Of a DNA stretch of 64,000 nt, positions 52,866 through 61,348 are shown piece after piece. Source of the DNA: Rhizobium sp. R711 (GTDB taxonomy: Bacteria > Pseudomonadota > Alphaproteobacteria > Rhizobiales > Rhizobiaceae). Where the stretch lies: the NCBI RefSeq assembly GCF_002211365.1, contig NZ_LOKZ01000017.1, positions 1-64,000 on the forward strand, read 5' to 3'. Made by a program: the position numbers and the translations under genes. Under the pieces are notes generated by a model. The model was given only the letters and a program-made list of their open reading frames with translations, did no database searches and had not been told where the DNA came from. Positions within the stretch are counted from its first letter, which is position 1; each line of letters begins with the position of its first letter.

Positions 52866-53238
52866 ACCATGAGATTGAGCCGCTTGGCTGAAAACAACGG
52901 GGTAGGTTCCGGCTGGCGGTGAAATCGCACTCTAAGCGCTTGCGCAGTTTGGCCAGATATATTCGCCGGCGGCAAATCACTCTGGCGACCGATGCAACGT
53001 GATGAGCCTCGCCCTTATTGAGGCGATCTGGGCACGCCGCTGCACGGGACAAGTCGATATCCGAGCATGCCACTGGTCCCGAACAGGTGATCGACCACTT
53101 AGGGTATTGCCATCGCTGTCGAATTCTTTAGCGGTCTCTGCTCATTACCGCCGAAGCCGCGCTACGCGCCGGAATTCCGCCCGGGTCTGACCATCGGCCC
53201 GCCGGGACGAAGAAGTGAAGTGGCTGTGAATGGTGCTT

Positions 53239-53304
53239 GAGCCGTGCATGGTAGTCCTCCATCGGTTCGGTCTCGGTGGAGGCAACGAACCATCTGCACG
53301 GCTC
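53239..53304. repeat. Large intergenic palindrome (possible RIME-like element or small RNA)
   Basis: The outer stem GAGCCGTGCA (53239-53248) pairs perfectly with TGCACGGCTC (53295-53304). TGGT/ACCA continues it after a two-base bulge. The inner stem CCTCCA (53256-53261) pairs with TGGAGG (53277-53282). Rhizobial genomes are known to carry palindromic intergenic elements such as RIME; membership was not tested. Confidence 0.5.
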
Positions 53305-53339
53305 GCCCGCTGTCACATAGTTAGCGATTCTACATCGAC

Positions 53340-54134
53340 TTATTTCAGCAGCCATTCATGCTCTGGCTGGTTGTGGAATTTCCACACCCGCTTCGGGCCG
53401 GCCATGACGTTGAGATAATAGAGGTCGTAACCGTGGACGGTGGCGCAGGGGTGATAACCCTTCGGCACCAGCGTCACGTCACCATTTTCCACCGCCATTG
53501 CCTCATCGAGCGACCGATCGTCGGTGTAGACGCGCTGGAAGGCGAAGCCTTGCGGCGGGTTCATACGGTGGTAGTAGGTTTCCTCCAGCAGGCTCTCATT
53601 CGGCAAATTGTCCTGGTCGTGCTTATGAGAAGGGTAGGAGGAGGTGTTGCCGTTCGGCGTGATGACCTCCACCACCAGCAGCGAGTGGGCGGAGTTGTCG
53701 TCCTCGGGCATGATATTGGTCACGAGACGCACGTTCGAGCCCTTGCCGCGCTGGAATTGCGGATGCACGCCGGGCGGGATGAGCTTCGCCTTGTAGTCAC
53801 CGCCACCGGGCGCCGAGCAGACGGCAAGTTCAAGATCGGTTTCCGCCGTCACCGACCAGCTGGAGCCGGCCGGCACGTAGAGCGAATGCGGCGCACCCTC
53901 GAACGGGCTCATGCGCCCGCCGACCGAGCCGAAATCCTCTCCTGCGGCGGTTGCTTTGCCCTTGCCGGCCACCCATACGAGACAGGCCTCGCGGTCGCCG
54001 GCCTCGCTCGACACGGTCTCGCCCGGCTTCAGGCGATGCAAGTCGAAGCCGACATAGGTCCACCCGGCGGTTTCCGGCGTTACATGGGTGACTCGGCCGC
54101 GGTCACCCCTTGGTTTTACGAGAAGGTTCGGCAT
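53340..54134 (-). CDS. iolB: 5-deoxy-glucuronate isomerase
   Basis: IolB converts 5-deoxy-glucuronate to 2-deoxy-5-keto-gluconate in inositol catabolism. The 264-residue double-cupin protein starts MPNLLVKPRGDRGRVTHVTP. It has the family motifs GWTYVGFDLHRLKPGE and YPSHKHDQDNLPNESLLEETYYHR (metal-binding His residues), and ends GYDLYYLNVMAGPKRVWKF. ATG 54134 follows GAAGGAAA, preferred over 54161. It is the last gene of iolC-iolD-iolE-iolB, 48 bp after iolE. Confidence 0.95.
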   Translation of the reverse strand: MPNLLVKPRGDRGRVTHVTPETAGWTYVGFDLHRLKPGETVSSEAGDREACLVWVAGKGKATAAGEDFGSVGGRMSPFEGAPHSLYVPAGSSWSVTAETDLELAVCSAPGGGDYKAKLIPPGVHPQFQRGKGSNVRLVTNIMPEDDNSAHSLLVVEVITPNGNTSSYPSHKHDQDNLPNESLLEETYYHRMNPPQGFAFQRVYTDDRSLDEAMAVENGDVTLVPKGYHPCATVHGYDLYYLNVMAGPKRVWKFHNQPEHEWLLK

Positions 54135-54182
54135 GAACTGATTTCCTTCAATCGATATCAATGCTCTTACGCAGGCAGAACG

Positions 54183-55100
54183 TTATCCCTTCGGGAAGCC
54201 TACCGTTTCCACGGTATAGCCCGCGGCGGTCATGACACGCATCAGTTCGGCATGGCCGATCTCTGCCATCTTCTGCGGGGGCGCCTTTCGCGGATCCTGC
54301 TCGGCCTCGACGACGAACCAGCCTTCGTAGCCATAATCGGCCAGTCTCTGGACGATTGCGCCGAAATCGAGCGAACCGTCACCCGGCACGGTAAACGCGC
54401 CGAGCGCCACCGCGTCGAGGAAGGACTGCTTGCTGCGGTCGAGCCCGTCAACGACGGCCTTGCGGATATCCTTGACGTGCACGTGGTTGATGCGAGCGTG
54501 GTGGCTGTCGATGGCGCGCAAAACGTCGCCGCCGGCAAAGGCCAGATGACCGGCATCGAGCAGAAGCGGAATGCCTTCGCCCGAGTTGCGCATGAAGGCG
54601 TCGAGTTCCGGCTCGGTCTCGACGACGGCTGCCATGTGGTGGTGATAGGATAGCGGCATGCCCTGCTCGGCGCACCATTCGCCGAACTGCGTGACCTTGC
54701 GCGCATAGGCCTTCATCTCGTCATCCGACAGGCGCGGCTTGGTCGCGAGCGGCTTGGAACGATCGCCCTGGATCGAACGGCCGACCTCGCCATAGACGAT
54801 GCAAGGCGCGTTGACGGCCTTGAACAGCTCGATCATCGGCGCGATGCGGTCCTTATTGGCGGAAAGATCCTCGTCAACGAGCGTGCCGGAGAACCAGCCA
54901 CCGCAGAGCGTCACATCGGCGGCGCGCAGGATCGGCAGCATCTCGGCCGGATTGTTCGGAAAGCGGCGGCCCTGTTCCATGCCGGTGAAGCCGGCGCTGC
55001 GCGACTGGCGCAGGCATTCTTCCAGGGATACGTCGTCGCTGAGCTCAGGAAGATCGTCGTTCCACCAGGCGATCGGCGACATGCCAAGTTTGGCCTTCAT
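54183..55100 (-). CDS. iolE: Myo-inosose-2 dehydratase
   Basis: IolE dehydrates 2-keto-myo-inositol to 3D-(3,5/4)-trihydroxycyclohexane-1,2-dione. The 305-residue TIM-barrel protein of the xylose-isomerase-like family starts MKAKLGMSPIAWWNDDLPEL. It carries LSYHHHMAAVVETEPE and LLLDAGHLAFAGGD with metal-binding residues, and HVHVKDIRK. Start ATG 55100 has GAGGAGA upstream. It lies in the iol operon between iolD and iolB. Confidence 0.95.
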   Translation of the reverse strand: MKAKLGMSPIAWWNDDLPELSDDVSLEECLRQSRSAGFTGMEQGRRFPNNPAEMLPILRAADVTLCGGWFSGTLVDEDLSANKDRIAPMIELFKAVNAPCIVYGEVGRSIQGDRSKPLATKPRLSDDEMKAYARKVTQFGEWCAEQGMPLSYHHHMAAVVETEPELDAFMRNSGEGIPLLLDAGHLAFAGGDVLRAIDSHHARINHVHVKDIRKAVVDGLDRSKQSFLDAVALGAFTVPGDGSLDFGAIVQRLADYGYEGWFVVEAEQDPRKAPPQKMAEIGHAELMRVMTAAGYTVETVGFPKG

Positions 55101-55162
55101 CAATAGTCTCCTCAAAGGCATTGTTGGAAGAGCGGGGCCGCTCTTCCCGTGAAATCAGTCGA

Positions 55163-57013
55163 TCAGCCGATGCGCTGGGCGGCGCGCGCCTTGACGTAAG
55201 CCGCGTGCGCCTTGTTGACCTGCTCGCGCGGGCTGACTTCGGGAACCGCAACGTCCCACCAGTAGCCGCCGGCTTCCGTCGTGATCAGCGGATCGGTGTC
55301 GATTACGAAGACGGAGGTGCGATCGTTCTTCTTTGAGTCGGCAATCGCCTTCTCGAGTTCGGCGATCGACGCGACCTTGACCGCGATCGCGCCCATGCTC
55401 TCGGCATGGGCCCTGAAATCGATCTCAGGCATGACTTCGTAATGCGCGTCCTTCAGCAGGTTGTTGAAGTTCGCGCCACCGGTCGCCATCTGCAGCCGGT
55501 TGATGCAGCCATAGCCACGGTTGTCGAGCAGGACGATATTGAGCTTCAGGCCGAGCATGACCGATGTCGCGAGCTCGGAGTTCAGCATCATGTAGGACCC
55601 GTCACCGACGAGGACGAAAACTTCCTTCTCTGGATGCGCCATCTTGGCGCCAAGGCCGCCCGCAATCTCGTAGCCCATGCAGGAGAAGCCGTATTCCATA
55701 TGGTAGCTACCCGGAGCGGTCGCCGGCCAAAGCTTGTGCATCTCTCCCGGGAGGCCGCCTGCAGCGCAAAGGCCGATTGCCTTTTCAAGGTCGATCGAAC
55801 GGGTAACGGCGCCGATCACCTGGGCGTCGGAGGGCAGGGCGGCATTGGTGCTAGCCATCGCCTTCGCGGCGGCGTCCATCCAGACCTTCTTTTCCCGCTC
55901 GGCCCTCTCCGCCAGCGCGGCCGGTGCTTTCCAGCCGGCGAGCCCGCTCGAGATAGCCTTCAACCCTTCGCGGGCATCGGCCACCAATGTCTGGCCGTCG
56001 TGCTTGGCCGCGTCGTATGCGGCAATGTTGAGGCCGAGAATTTTCAGCTGCTCGTTCTGGAAGAGCGCCCAGGAACCTGTCGTGAAATCCTGGCAGCGCG
56101 TACCGACGGCGATGATCAGGTCCGTTTCCGTTGCGATGGCATTGGCAGCCGATGTTCCGGTAACGCCGACGGAGCCGAGCGCCAGCGGATGTCGCTCGTC
56201 GATCGCCGACTTGCCAGCCTGCGTGACGACGACGGGGATCCGGTGTTCTTCGGCAAACGCCGTCAGTTCCTTCGTGGCCTGTGAGTAGAGGACACCGCCG
56301 CCGGCGACGATGACCGGCCTTTCGGATTTCTTGATGAGAGCGATGGCGTTTGTCAGCTCGTCGGCATCCGGGCGCGGACGACGCGTGGTCCAGACGCGCT
56401 CCTCGAAGAAGCTCTCGGGATAATCGAAGGCTTCAGCCTGCACGTCCTGGCACAATGACAGCGTGACCGGGCCGCAATCATAGGGATCGGTGAGCACCTG
56501 CATGGCGCGCTTCAGCGCAGAGATGATCTGCTCCGGCCGCGTGATGCGGTCGAAATAGCGGGACACCGAACGGAAGGCGTCGTTCGCCGAAACCGTACCG
56601 TCGCCGAAATCTTCGATCTGCTGCAGCACCGGATCCGGTGCACGGTTGGCGAAAACGTCGCCAGGCAGGAAGAGTACCGGGATGCGGTTGACGTGGGCGA
56701 CACCAGCGGCCGTCACCATATTGAGCGCGCCGGGGCCGATGGAGGTCGTGCACGCCATGAAACGCTGGCGGAAGTTCGCCTTCGCATAGGCGATGGCCGC
56801 ATGCGCCATGCCCTGCTCGTTATGGGCGCGATAGGTCGGCAGTTCGCCACGCACCTGGTAGAGCGCCTCGCCGATGCCGGCCACATTGCCATGCCCGAAG
56901 ATCGCCCAGACGCCGCCGAAGATCGGTATCTTCTTGCCATCGACGACCGTCACCTGCTTCTTGAGGAAATGCGTAACGGCCTGAGCCATCGTCAAACGTA
57001 CAGTCTTGCCCAT
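55163..57013 (-). CDS. iolD: 3D-(3,5/4)-trihydroxycyclohexane-1,2-dione acylhydrolase
   Basis: IolD is a thiamine-diphosphate enzyme that opens the inositol-derived ring to 5-deoxy-glucuronate. The 616 residues include the N-terminal PYR domain with GVWAIFGHGNVAGIGEALYQ (cofactor Glu). A central domain follows, then the PP domain with the ThDP motif GDGSYMMLNSELATS. The length fits the family. GGGAGGTGC precedes ATG 57013. It is separated from iolC by 23 bp. Confidence 0.95.
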   Translation of the reverse strand: MGKTVRLTMAQAVTHFLKKQVTVVDGKKIPIFGGVWAIFGHGNVAGIGEALYQVRGELPTYRAHNEQGMAHAAIAYAKANFRQRFMACTTSIGPGALNMVTAAGVAHVNRIPVLFLPGDVFANRAPDPVLQQIEDFGDGTVSANDAFRSVSRYFDRITRPEQIISALKRAMQVLTDPYDCGPVTLSLCQDVQAEAFDYPESFFEERVWTTRRPRPDADELTNAIALIKKSERPVIVAGGGVLYSQATKELTAFAEEHRIPVVVTQAGKSAIDERHPLALGSVGVTGTSAANAIATETDLIIAVGTRCQDFTTGSWALFQNEQLKILGLNIAAYDAAKHDGQTLVADAREGLKAISSGLAGWKAPAALAERAEREKKVWMDAAAKAMASTNAALPSDAQVIGAVTRSIDLEKAIGLCAAGGLPGEMHKLWPATAPGSYHMEYGFSCMGYEIAGGLGAKMAHPEKEVFVLVGDGSYMMLNSELATSVMLGLKLNIVLLDNRGYGCINRLQMATGGANFNNLLKDAHYEVMPEIDFRAHAESMGAIAVKVASIAELEKAIADSKKNDRTSVFVIDTDPLITTEAGGYWWDVAVPEVSPREQVNKAHAAYVKARAAQRIG

Positions 57014-57036
57014 GAGGCACCTCCCAAATGCTTTAA

Positions 57037-58974
57037 TTAATGTAGACCGCGCGTTTTCAACCAGGCCTCGGTCAATTGGCGGAAGCGTCCGGCCATGTCT
57101 GATATCGCTTCTTCATCATTCAACTTGCCGGAAAGCCAACCGCGGGCAGCCTCGGCAAAAATCGTGCGGCCGACGGCAAAGCCCTTGACGGAAGGAGCAG
57201 CCAATGTCGCCTCGAAGCCTTTCACCAGCTCGTCGGCCGGAGCCTCGAGACCGAGCAGTACTATCCCGCGGCACCATGGGTCGTTCTTGACGATCACGGC
57301 TTCAATCTTTTTCCAGGCAGCCGTCGAAGCCTGCGGCTCGAGCTTCCACCAGTCGGGTTTGATGCCGAGCGCGTAAAGCTCTTCCATAGCCGTCGAGATC
57401 GTATCGTCGGCCAACGGCCCGTTCTTGCTCGCGATGATTTCGACGAGCAATTCGCGGCCAACCTTGCGGGCGGCTTCAAAGAGCGTGCGCAGTTTCTCCT
57501 GCTGCTCGGTCTTCAGTTCTGCCGGATCATCTGGATGGTAGAAGCACAGGCACTTGATGCAATGATCGAGCGGCCATTCGACGAGCTGCGATCCGATATC
57601 CTGGCTGAACTCGAAACGCAGCGGCTTGGACCCCGGCAGTTCCACCGGCCGGCCGATCCAGGCGAAGTTCTTGGTCGCCGCATCGAAGAAGGCGTCACGC
57701 CCGAAGCGCTCATCGATCAGCATGCCGTAGCCGTTGCGGCCACCGGCAACACGCGCGGCGGCTTCTACCGCAAGGCGCTTGAAGGCGACGATCTTCTTGT
57801 AATTGACGCCGAGTTCGTCGCAGACGCTGGTGAGCTGCGAGCGATGGTCGATTGCAAGCGCCATGAGAAGCGGAATGTCGCCCTTGCGCGTCGAAGCCCA
57901 ATGGATGTGGTTGATCGCCTCGTCTTTGCGCAAGGCGCGATGCTTACTGCCATGCTTCAGGAAGAAGTCGAGTTCGGCCCAGGTCGGATATTCCGGCGAG
58001 CAGAGCAGGCGGGAGACGGCGAAGGCGCCGCAGGCGTTGGCCCAGGTCGCGCAGGTTTTCAGCGGCTCGTTCTTCAGCCAGCCGCGCAGGAGGCCGGACA
58101 TGAAGGCATCGCCGGCACCGAGCACGTTGAACACCTCGATGGGGAAGCCTTCGCCGACAATGCCATCTTCCAGATTGTCGCTGATCGGGCCGTCATAGAC
58201 GATGCAGCCCATGGCGCCGCGCTTGAGCACGATCGTTGCCGGCGAAAGACGGCGGATTTCCTTGAGCGCGCCGAGCACGTCATCGGCACCGGAGGCAATC
58301 AGGATTTCCTCTTCGGTTCCCACGATCAAGTCGCAGTCTGGAAGCGTTTCCTTCATCTTGGAGGAGACGCGATCGGACTTCACATAGCGCTCGAATCCTT
58401 CGGCGTGGCCCGCAAGGCCCCAGAGATTAGGCCGATAGTCGATGTCGAAGATCACCTTGCGGCCGTTGGCCTTGGCGATGCGGATCGCTTTGCGCTGTGC
58501 GGCTTCCGTGTTCGGTCGGGAAAAGTGCGTGCCCGACACCAGGACCGCGCGCGACGACTTGATGAAGCCTTCATCGATATCGTTCTCGTCGAGCGCCATA
58601 TCGGCGCAGTCCGAGCGATAGAAGATCATCGGCGACACGCCTTCAGCCTCGACGGCCAGCAGCACCAGCGCCGTAAGGCGTTCCTTATCGGTCTTGATGC
58701 CTTTCGTCTCGACCCCTTCGCGGGCTGACTGCTCGATGATGAAGCGGCCCATCTGCTCGTCGCCGACCCGGGTGATCAGGCCCGACCTGAGGCCCAGGCG
58801 GGCCGTCCCAATAGCGATGTTGGCAGGGCAGCCGCCGACAGATTTGGCAAAGGAGCCGATGTCTTCAAGCCGCGAGCCGATCTGCTGCCCGTAGAGGTCG
58901 ACCGATGAGCGTCCGATCGTGATCACGTCAAGCGACGGTTCCGGCTGTGAGCCCGGGTTCGGTTGTGCCATCAT
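57037..58974 (-). CDS. iolC: 5-dehydro-2-deoxygluconokinase fused to a DUF2090 aldolase-like domain
   Basis: IolC phosphorylates 2-deoxy-5-keto-gluconate. The 645 residues contain a PfkB-type kinase domain (about 15-330) with the motifs SVGGCPANIAIGTARLG and VFNVLGAGDAFMSGLLRGW (catalytic Asp). A DUF2090 domain (about 340-640) follows, related to 2-deoxy-5-keto-gluconate-6-phosphate aldolase. This two-domain form is usual in rhizobia and may do both steps. Two ATGs start the gene; the second (58971) has better spacing from GGGAGG. It is first in the operon, with an IolR-type operator 80-100 bp upstream. Confidence 0.94.
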   Translation of the reverse strand: MMAQPNPGSQPEPSLDVITIGRSSVDLYGQQIGSRLEDIGSFAKSVGGCPANIAIGTARLGLRSGLITRVGDEQMGRFIIEQSAREGVETKGIKTDKERLTALVLLAVEAEGVSPMIFYRSDCADMALDENDIDEGFIKSSRAVLVSGTHFSRPNTEAAQRKAIRIAKANGRKVIFDIDYRPNLWGLAGHAEGFERYVKSDRVSSKMKETLPDCDLIVGTEEEILIASGADDVLGALKEIRRLSPATIVLKRGAMGCIVYDGPISDNLEDGIVGEGFPIEVFNVLGAGDAFMSGLLRGWLKNEPLKTCATWANACGAFAVSRLLCSPEYPTWAELDFFLKHGSKHRALRKDEAINHIHWASTRKGDIPLLMALAIDHRSQLTSVCDELGVNYKKIVAFKRLAVEAAARVAGGRNGYGMLIDERFGRDAFFDAATKNFAWIGRPVELPGSKPLRFEFSQDIGSQLVEWPLDHCIKCLCFYHPDDPAELKTEQQEKLRTLFEAARKVGRELLVEIIASKNGPLADDTISTAMEELYALGIKPDWWKLEPQASTAAWKKIEAVIVKNDPWCRGIVLLGLEAPADELVKGFEATLAAPSVKGFAVGRTIFAEAARGWLSGKLNDEEAISDMAGRFRQLTEAWLKTRGLH

Positions 58975-59056
58975 GTCCTCCCGCTAGATTTTAGCTACGG
59001 CTTGGCGCCTGCTGATTGCGAGTAATGAAACATCGGTTCCGTATTTTTGTCAATTC

Positions 59057-59070
59057 GGAATGTTTGTTCC
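59057..59070 (-). promoter_or_regulatory. IolR-type operator before iolC
   Basis: GGAATGTTTGTTCC matches exactly the palindrome GGAA-N6-TTCC reported for IolR repression of iol genes in Sinorhizobium meliloti. It lies 83-96 bp upstream of the iolC start and just past the iolR stop, so it also fits a terminator/operator gap between iolR and iolC. Motif seen in sequence; binding inferred. Confidence 0.75.
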
Positions 59071-59075
59071 ATTTT

Positions 59076-59945
59076 TCATTTTGTCGATTTTGCCTGCGTT
59101 CGTTTGCGCCGCCGCTCGGCGATGGCGACCGGGAGCGCCATCGTCAGGGCCATCGAGGCCGAGAGTGAACGAAAACCGGCAAAATCCGCCTCCGCTACCT
59201 CGAACCAGCAAGTGGCACGGGCGGCAAGCGGTGAAAAAGCCGAATCGGTGATTGCAACGACTGGCACGCCCCGATCCGCCAGCGCTTCGGCCTGGCTCAG
59301 GCTGTCAGCGGCATAGGGAGAGAAGCTCGCTGCGATTGCCGCATCATTCTGCGTCGCGAATTGCACCATTTCCGGATCGACGCCGTTCGGCGACGCGACA
59401 ATCTGGTGGCGGATATTCAGCTTCGAGAAGGCATAAGTCATATGCGCGGTCAGCGGATAGGAGCGTCGCTTGGCGATCAGATAGATCGTCTCGGCAGCCG
59501 CGAGAATGTCGACGGCCTTGGCAAAGGTATCCGTCTGCACGGTGGCCGCCAGCCGGTTGACCGATTGGCTCGCGGCCGAAATGAAGCCGGAAAGCAGGTT
59601 GGCGTCCTCGTCCTCGTCCTCGCCGCTTGCCTGCTCCAGCGTCACCAAGCGCTCTTCATATGTCAGCGTGCGATCGCGCAGGCGCTCGCGAAAAATGCTC
59701 TGAAGGTCGGAGAAGCCCTCGTAGCCGAGGTGGTGTGCCAGGCGCACCAGGGTCGACGGCTGCACGTCGGATGCCGCAGCGATGCTGGCCGTCGTGCCGA
59801 AGGCGATTTCGTCGGGGTTAGCGAGTGCGAAAGCTGCGACCTGCGCAAGTCGCTTCGGCATGGTTGCTTTCCGTTCGATGATGATGCTGCGCAGGCTCTC
59901 GAAGTCGCGCGGAACCCTGGTGGGCGTTTTGCTGTCACTGTCCAT
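59076..59945 (-). CDS. iolR: MurR/RpiR-family transcriptional regulator of inositol genes
   Basis: A 289-residue repressor. The N-terminal helix-turn-helix of RpiR type (about 20-95) has RLAQVAAFALANPDEIAFGT and STLVRLAHHLGYEGFSDLQ. The C-terminal SIS sugar-phosphate-binding domain follows, with AKAVDILAAAETIYLIAKRRS. Position beside iolC-iolD-iolE-iolB and divergent iolY matches the rhizobial iolR locus. It is expected to release DNA on binding an inositol-derived sugar phosphate. A degenerate operator (GAAA-N6-TTCC at 59964-59977) lies upstream, suggesting autoregulation. Confidence 0.9.
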   Translation of the reverse strand: MDSDSKTPTRVPRDFESLRSIIIERKATMPKRLAQVAAFALANPDEIAFGTTASIAAASDVQPSTLVRLAHHLGYEGFSDLQSIFRERLRDRTLTYEERLVTLEQASGEDEDEDANLLSGFISAASQSVNRLAATVQTDTFAKAVDILAAAETIYLIAKRRSYPLTAHMTYAFSKLNIRHQIVASPNGVDPEMVQFATQNDAAIAASFSPYAADSLSQAEALADRGVPVVAITDSAFSPLAARATCWFEVAEADFAGFRSLSASMALTMALPVAIAERRRKRTQAKSTK

Positions 59946-59963
59946 GCACGCTGTCCATTGAAC

Positions 59964-59977
59964 GAAATAAACATTCC
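59964..59977. promoter_or_regulatory. Degenerate IolR-type operator between iolR and iolY
   Basis: GAAATAAACATTCC differs by one base from the GGAA-N6-TTCC palindrome. It lies 19 bp before the iolR start and 173 bp before iolY, so it could serve both divergent genes. Confidence 0.4.
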
Positions 59978-60149
59978 ATAATTACGAGCATAGATGATTT
60001 TCATGCGCGAGCCCAATTGTTTTTATTGCATTGAAATCCAAGTGTTTTGAACAGTTTTCGAGGTCACCGCAGCAAAGATATGCGGAAGGGCCGCTTGTCA
60101 AAATGATCTAAATATTCCAAAAATCTGGCCGGCATCTGGAGGAGATACG

Positions 60150-61265
60150 ATGAAATCACTGGGAATCGGTCTGATTGGCACCGGCTATATGGGCAAATGC
60201 CATGCTCTCGCATGGAATGCGGTAAAGACCGTATTCGGCGATGTCGAACGCCCGCGCCTGGTCCATCTGGCGGAAGCCAATGCCGACCTTGCCGATAAGC
60301 GCGCCTCCGAATTTGGCTTCGAGAAGGCAACAGCCGATTGGCGCACCTTGATCGCCGATCCCGAAGTCGATGTCGTGTCGGTCACCACGCCGAACCAGTT
60401 CCACGCCGAAATGGCGATTGCTGCGCTCGAAGCCGGTAAGCATGTCTGGTGCGAGAAACCGATGGCGCCAGCATACGCTGATGCCGAGCGGATGCTGAAC
60501 ACCGCAAGAGCCGCGGGCAAGGTCGCCGTTCTCGGCTACAATTATATCCAGAATCCCGTCATGCGGCATATCAAGGCCTTGATCGCGGAAGGAGCGATCG
60601 GTGCGGTCAATCATATCCGTGTCGAGATGGACGAGGACTTCATGGCCGATCCCGATGCTTTCTTCTATTGGAAGAGCGAGCTTTCCGCCGGTTACGGGGC
60701 GCTGGACGATTTCGCCGTGCATCCTCTGTCGCTGCTTTGGTATCTGTTCGGCCACGTTGAGGCTGTTATCACTGACATGGTGAAGCCCTACGGTAGCCGG
60801 CCGCTGAAGGAAGGCGGTCGCCGCGATGTCGAGAATCACGACGCGGCCAACGTTCTGATGCGTGTGGGCCGTGGAATCTCTGCGGTGCTGATGGCAAACC
60901 GCGCCGCCTGGGGGCGTAAAGGGCGAATCGCGCTGCAGATCTTCGGCTCGAAGGGCTCGATCGCATACGATCAGGAGCGCATGAACGAATTCGAACTCTA
61001 TCAGGCGGAAGGCCGCGGCTCAGAACAGGGCTTTCGCAAGATACTGGCCGGCCCGGCGCATCTGCCCTACGACCGCTTCATTCCGGCCCCCGGGCACGGG
61101 CTCGGTTTCAACGATCTCAAAATTATCGAATGCCGCGAACTGATCCGCGCAATTTCCGGTGAGCCGTCGTCGATCGTGACATTCGAAGACGGTCTTAGGA
61201 TAGAGAAGTCTGTTCACGCCATGGCACAGTCATTCCACGAGCGCCGCTGGATCGAGATCGCATAG
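60150..61265 (+). CDS. iolY: Gfo/Idh/MocA-family oxidoreductase (scyllo-inositol dehydrogenase candidate)
   Basis: A 371-residue NAD-dependent dehydrogenase. The N-terminal Rossmann domain has GIGLIGTGYMGKCHALAW, and VWCEKPMAPAYADAERML carries the catalytic Lys of EKP. The C-terminal domain has ALDDFAVHPLSLLWYLFGH, with the catalytic Asp/His pattern. Position divergent from iolR matches the S. meliloti gene named iolY, linked to scyllo-inositol use; the symbol is by synteny. GGAGGAGATACG precedes the ATG. IdhA and IolA are not in the window. Confidence 0.82.
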   Translation: MKSLGIGLIGTGYMGKCHALAWNAVKTVFGDVERPRLVHLAEANADLADKRASEFGFEKATADWRTLIADPEVDVVSVTTPNQFHAEMAIAALEAGKHVWCEKPMAPAYADAERMLNTARAAGKVAVLGYNYIQNPVMRHIKALIAEGAIGAVNHIRVEMDEDFMADPDAFFYWKSELSAGYGALDDFAVHPLSLLWYLFGHVEAVITDMVKPYGSRPLKEGGRRDVENHDAANVLMRVGRGISAVLMANRAAWGRKGRIALQIFGSKGSIAYDQERMNEFELYQAEGRGSEQGFRKILAGPAHLPYDRFIPAPGHGLGFNDLKIIECRELIRAISGEPSSIVTFEDGLRIEKSVHAMAQSFHERRWIEIA

Positions 61266-61348
61266 GCCGATCCGCTTCAGGTTGACGACGCTGGAGGCAG
61301 GGGGTAGGCCTTTGCTGAAACGCGCGGCTGTATGCTGGGAGTGAGAAC

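Larger units (their letters stand above)
52825..53339. other. 515-bp convergent gap with a large hairpin
   Basis: No convincing gene lies between the convergent FAD dehydrogenase and iolB. Besides the terminator-like stem it contains a large two-part hairpin at 53239-53304. Short frames here (for example 52999-53190 plus and 53128-53355 minus) lack ribosome-binding sites and codon bias. It may be an intergenic palindromic element or an RNA gene. Confidence 0.5.

Noticed and set aside
53128-53355. 75-codon minus-strand frame next to iolB
   Set aside because: Contains the large palindrome and no plausible start signal; not family-like.
53358-54653. 431-codon frame crossing iolB and iolE on the plus strand
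   Set aside because: Spans two well-supported genes and the gap between them; low-complexity Arg/His-rich translation.
57535-58728. 397-codon frame antisense to iolC
   Set aside because: Lies wholly within iolC, which has clear kinase motifs; composition typical of an antisense shadow.
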